Below are positions 43,406 through 45,290 of a stretch of 45,290 bases of DNA, one piece after another. Numbering within the stretch: position 1 is the stretch's first letter; the number at the start of each line of letters is the position of its first letter. Source of the stretch: Kribbella albertanoniae (GTDB lineage Bacteria > Actinomycetota > Actinomycetes > Propionibacteriales > Kribbellaceae); contig NZ_SMKA01000037.1 in assembly GCF_004348455.1 (NCBI RefSeq), positions 1 through 45,290 on the forward strand, in the 5' to 3' direction. The position numbers were made by a program, and so were the translations under genes. A model generated the notes under the pieces. The model made no database searches, had not been told where the DNA came from, and was given only the letters and a program-made list of their open reading frames with translations.

Positions 43406-43445
43406 CGAGCCCGCTGCCCGGTCCCCCGTCCGCGGGCCGGGCTCG
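43406..43445 (+). promoter_or_regulatory. GC-rich leader hairpin before the membrane protein gene
   Basis: CGAGCCCG (43406-43413) pairs with CGGGCTCG (43438-43445), with further GC-rich pairing inside. It ends 21 bp before the start codon and could limit translation. Its strength may simply reflect base composition. Confidence 0.35.
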
Positions 43446-43466
43446 TCGTACCAACGGGAGCTCTTG

Positions 43467-45290
43467 ATGCGTTTCGCCCGCACTGCTTTGGGCCTGCTGC
43501 TGACCCTGATCGGCCTGGTCGTCGGCATCGCCGGCGCCGCGGCCGCGTTCTGGCTGGTCGGTCCGGACAACACCATCTCCACCGGAGGCCGGTCACTGAC
43601 CAGTGACGGCCTCGCCGTGGTCACCGCACCCGACCTGCTCGACCGGCACGGCCCGACCCTGCGCGTCAGCGTCACCGGGTCCAAGCCGGTCTTCGTCGGT
43701 ATCGCGCAGGACCTCGACGTCACCGACTACCTCAACGGCGCCGCCCACACCCGCGTGATCCGGTACGACGTGCCGTCCACGATCAGCACGCAGACCATGC
43801 GCGGTTTCGAGCACAAACTGACGCCGCCCGGCGACCTGGACTGGTGGGTGGCGAAGTCAGGGGGCAACGGCAACCAATCGATCGCCTGGCCGATGCAGGA
43901 CGGCCGCTACTCGGTCGTCGTGATGAACGCCGACGGCACCCCCGCAGTCGACGCGAACGTCAGCTTCGGGATCGAGCTACACCGCTCCTTCGGCATCAGC
44001 CTGCTCATCCTCGGCGCCGGCATCGCCTCCCTGGCCCTAGGCATAGCCCTCGCCTTCCGCCGCCCGTCCTCCCACATCGCCGACGAGCCAGTCGTCCCCC
44101 TGTCCACCGCAATAGCACTCACCCCGCCGACAGGGACGACCGCGCTGGGCATGGGGGCCGAAGCAGGGGCGGCGCCCGGGCCGAGACTGGCGACTGCATT
44201 GGGCATGGCGACCGCAGCAGACTCGGAAACCGCGTCGGGCACCGCGACCACAGTGGGCACGGCAACCGCACCGGGTGCGGCGACCGGCCCTCGTACGCGG
44301 CTTCACGGCGCCAGTACGTCGGCCCGCGACACCAACCCGTTTGCCCCGAACGCAGGCCCGGTGGACGACGTTCCGGCGTACCGGGCTCCTGAGGTGCGGC
44401 CGGTGACGGATGAGGCGACGGAGCGGCTGGCGGTGATCGCCCAGCCGAAGGCGAGTTCGTCGGCTCAGCTCCAGACCGAGGCTCCGGTCCGGTCGGCGCG
44501 GCCCTCCCGACCGATTCCAGGTGTGCAGCCGTTGCGGTCGGCGCCGATGTTCATGACGCCTGCGGCAGTCGCCAAGGCGAAGTCGCGCGCGACCCTTCCC
44601 TCGACGAACGCCCCCACCACGCCGGCCGCCGCACTCACCACGCAGCCGACACCCCCTCCGACGCCGCCCGCTCTCACCCCGGCGGCTCCCACTCCGTCCG
44701 CTCCCATGCCGCCTGCGGAGACGTTGCCGTTGGTGGAGTCGCCGGAGTTCACGAAGAGTGATGAGGCGGTGAAGCGGACGGCCGCTCTGCTGGCCAGCGG
44801 CGCTTTGTTGCTTACGGCAACCAGCTGTGGCCTGATGCCGCCGAAGAACAACCTGACGGTCCCCGACCGCCGGCCCGCTGTCACGATCGCCGACGCCACC
44901 GCCGTGGTGACGAAGTACAGCGAGCTCAACAACAAGGCCAACCGGACCCGCGACAACAAGCTGGCCGCCACCATCGAGGCCGAGCCGACGCTGGCCCAGA
45001 CCCTCGCCGGCTACCAGATCGGCCGCAAACTGGATGCGGCCGGCAAGGCCTTGGAGAAGCCGTTCACGTTCACCGACCCGGTGGTCGGTGCGCCGGAGTT
45101 CACGGCGTACCCGATGAGGTTCGTGGTCACCACCGGCGTCTCGGGTTCGACAGACACCCGGCAGCTCGGCGTCTGGGAGCGACAGAGCGCCGGCGCACCC
45201 TGGCTGCTGACCCACTCGGTCTACCCCGGCCGCTCCATCGACCTCCCGTCAATGGAGGGCGTGCGGACCCCGAGCCGCACCGACGTAGCC
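43467..45290 (+). CDS. Multi-part membrane protein with an internal in-frame lipoprotein signal; partial
   Basis: One frame stays open from ATG 43467 (preceded by GGGAG) to the window end, 608 codons. Part one has an anchor helix (about 7-28, ALGLLLTLIGLVVGIAGAAA), an outside domain and a second helix (about 175-197, SLLILGAGIASLALGIALAF). Next is a low-complexity, probably cytoplasmic linker (about 200-430) with Thr/Ala/Gly and then Pro-rich repeats. Part two starts with KRTAALLASGALLLTATSC (Cys454) and continues into an outside domain. If all one chain, TM3 returns the C-terminal domain outside. Alternatively GTG 44769, in frame, begins a separate lipoprotein. I do not recognise either domain firmly. 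It faces the TetR-type gene. Confidence 0.7.
   Translation, partial: MRFARTALGLLLTLIGLVVGIAGAAAAFWLVGPDNTISTGGRSLTSDGLAVVTAPDLLDRHGPTLRVSVTGSKPVFVGIAQDLDVTDYLNGAAHTRVIRYDVPSTISTQTMRGFEHKLTPPGDLDWWVAKSGGNGNQSIAWPMQDGRYSVVVMNADGTPAVDANVSFGIELHRSFGISLLILGAGIASLALGIALAFRRPSSHIADEPVVPLSTAIALTPPTGTTALGMGAEAGAAPGPRLATALGMATAADSETASGTATTVGTATAPGAATGPRTRLHGASTSARDTNPFAPNAGPVDDVPAYRAPEVRPVTDEATERLAVIAQPKASSSAQLQTEAPVRSARPSRPIPGVQPLRSAPMFMTPAAVAKAKSRATLPSTNAPTTPAAALTTQPTPPPTPPALTPAAPTPSAPMPPAETLPLVESPEFTKSDEAVKRTAALLASGALLLTATSCGLMPPKNNLTVPDRRPAVTIADATAVVTKYSELNNKANRTRDNKLAATIEAEPTLAQTLAGYQIGRKLDAAGKALEKPFTFTDPVVGAPEFTAYPMRFVVTTGVSGSTDTRQLGVWERQSAGAPWLLTHSVYPGRSIDLPSMEGVRTPSRTDVA

Overview
The window is high-GC actinobacterial DNA with many GTG starts, dense packing and 4-bp operon overlaps. 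It carries a complete kdp operon, a bifunctional-type dCTP deaminase, an EtfD-like iron-sulfur protein, a DUF574 methyltransferase and zinc-free ribosomal protein paralogs with an Mrf homologue. Together these suggest a soil actinomycete of the Nocardioides/Kribbella type. The genus is inferred from style and content; there is no rRNA gene to confirm it. I see no phage, IS element, CRISPR array or plasmid module, so this looks like ordinary chromosome.

Layout. (1) 1-294: tail of an IclR regulator. (2) 492-2428: zinc-starvation island. rpsN2 and rpmG run left and mrf and rpmE2 run right from one Zur box at 1009-1023. (3) 2520-6777: an aromatic amino-acid lyase homologue without the canonical Ala-Ser-Gly triad, an MDR oxidoreductase, a divergent ArsR-type regulator and an alpha-toroid protein. 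(4) 6828-15269: leftward potassium operon, small membrane protein-kdpF-A-B-C-D-E, continuing by a GTGA overlap into a methyltransferase. (5) 15427-21867: hypothetical proteins, a small methyltransferase, a GlxA-type regulator, a cysteine-dioxygenase-like plus amidohydrolase pair facing a LacI regulator across twin palindromic operators, and a small exported protein. (6) 21926-26262: two secreted proteases, M36 and S53. (7) 26513-32759: an orphan nucleotidyltransferase-fold protein, DUF779 plus aldehyde dehydrogenase with a divergent GAF regulator, and an EtfD-like membrane Fe-S oxidoreductase. (8) 33092-36336: a Tat-exported PhoD phosphatase, a discoidin-domain exported protein and an SDR. (9) 36374-38412: a promoter built of helically phased TGACGTCA boxes driving a ribbon-helix-helix/collagen-like protein and a DUF4097 beta-solenoid. 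(10) 38523-45290: lipoprotein, dcd, MarR, tRNA-Gly(CCC), DUF574 methyltransferase, TetR, and a membrane protein containing an in-frame internal lipoprotein signal that runs off the window.

The most original signals are the TGACGTCA array with an apparently leaderless gene whose product carries a ribbon-helix-helix domain (36374-38060), the lyase homologue with Gly-Thr-Gly at the MIO position, the 73-bp tandem non-coding repeat before phoD, and the nested lipoprotein at 44769. None is shown to be a new system. Each is an observation that one alignment or binding experiment could settle. Gaps longer than 300 bases without a gene are 32760-33091 (tandem repeat and hairpin) and 41241-41573 (palindromes, tRNA upstream region).
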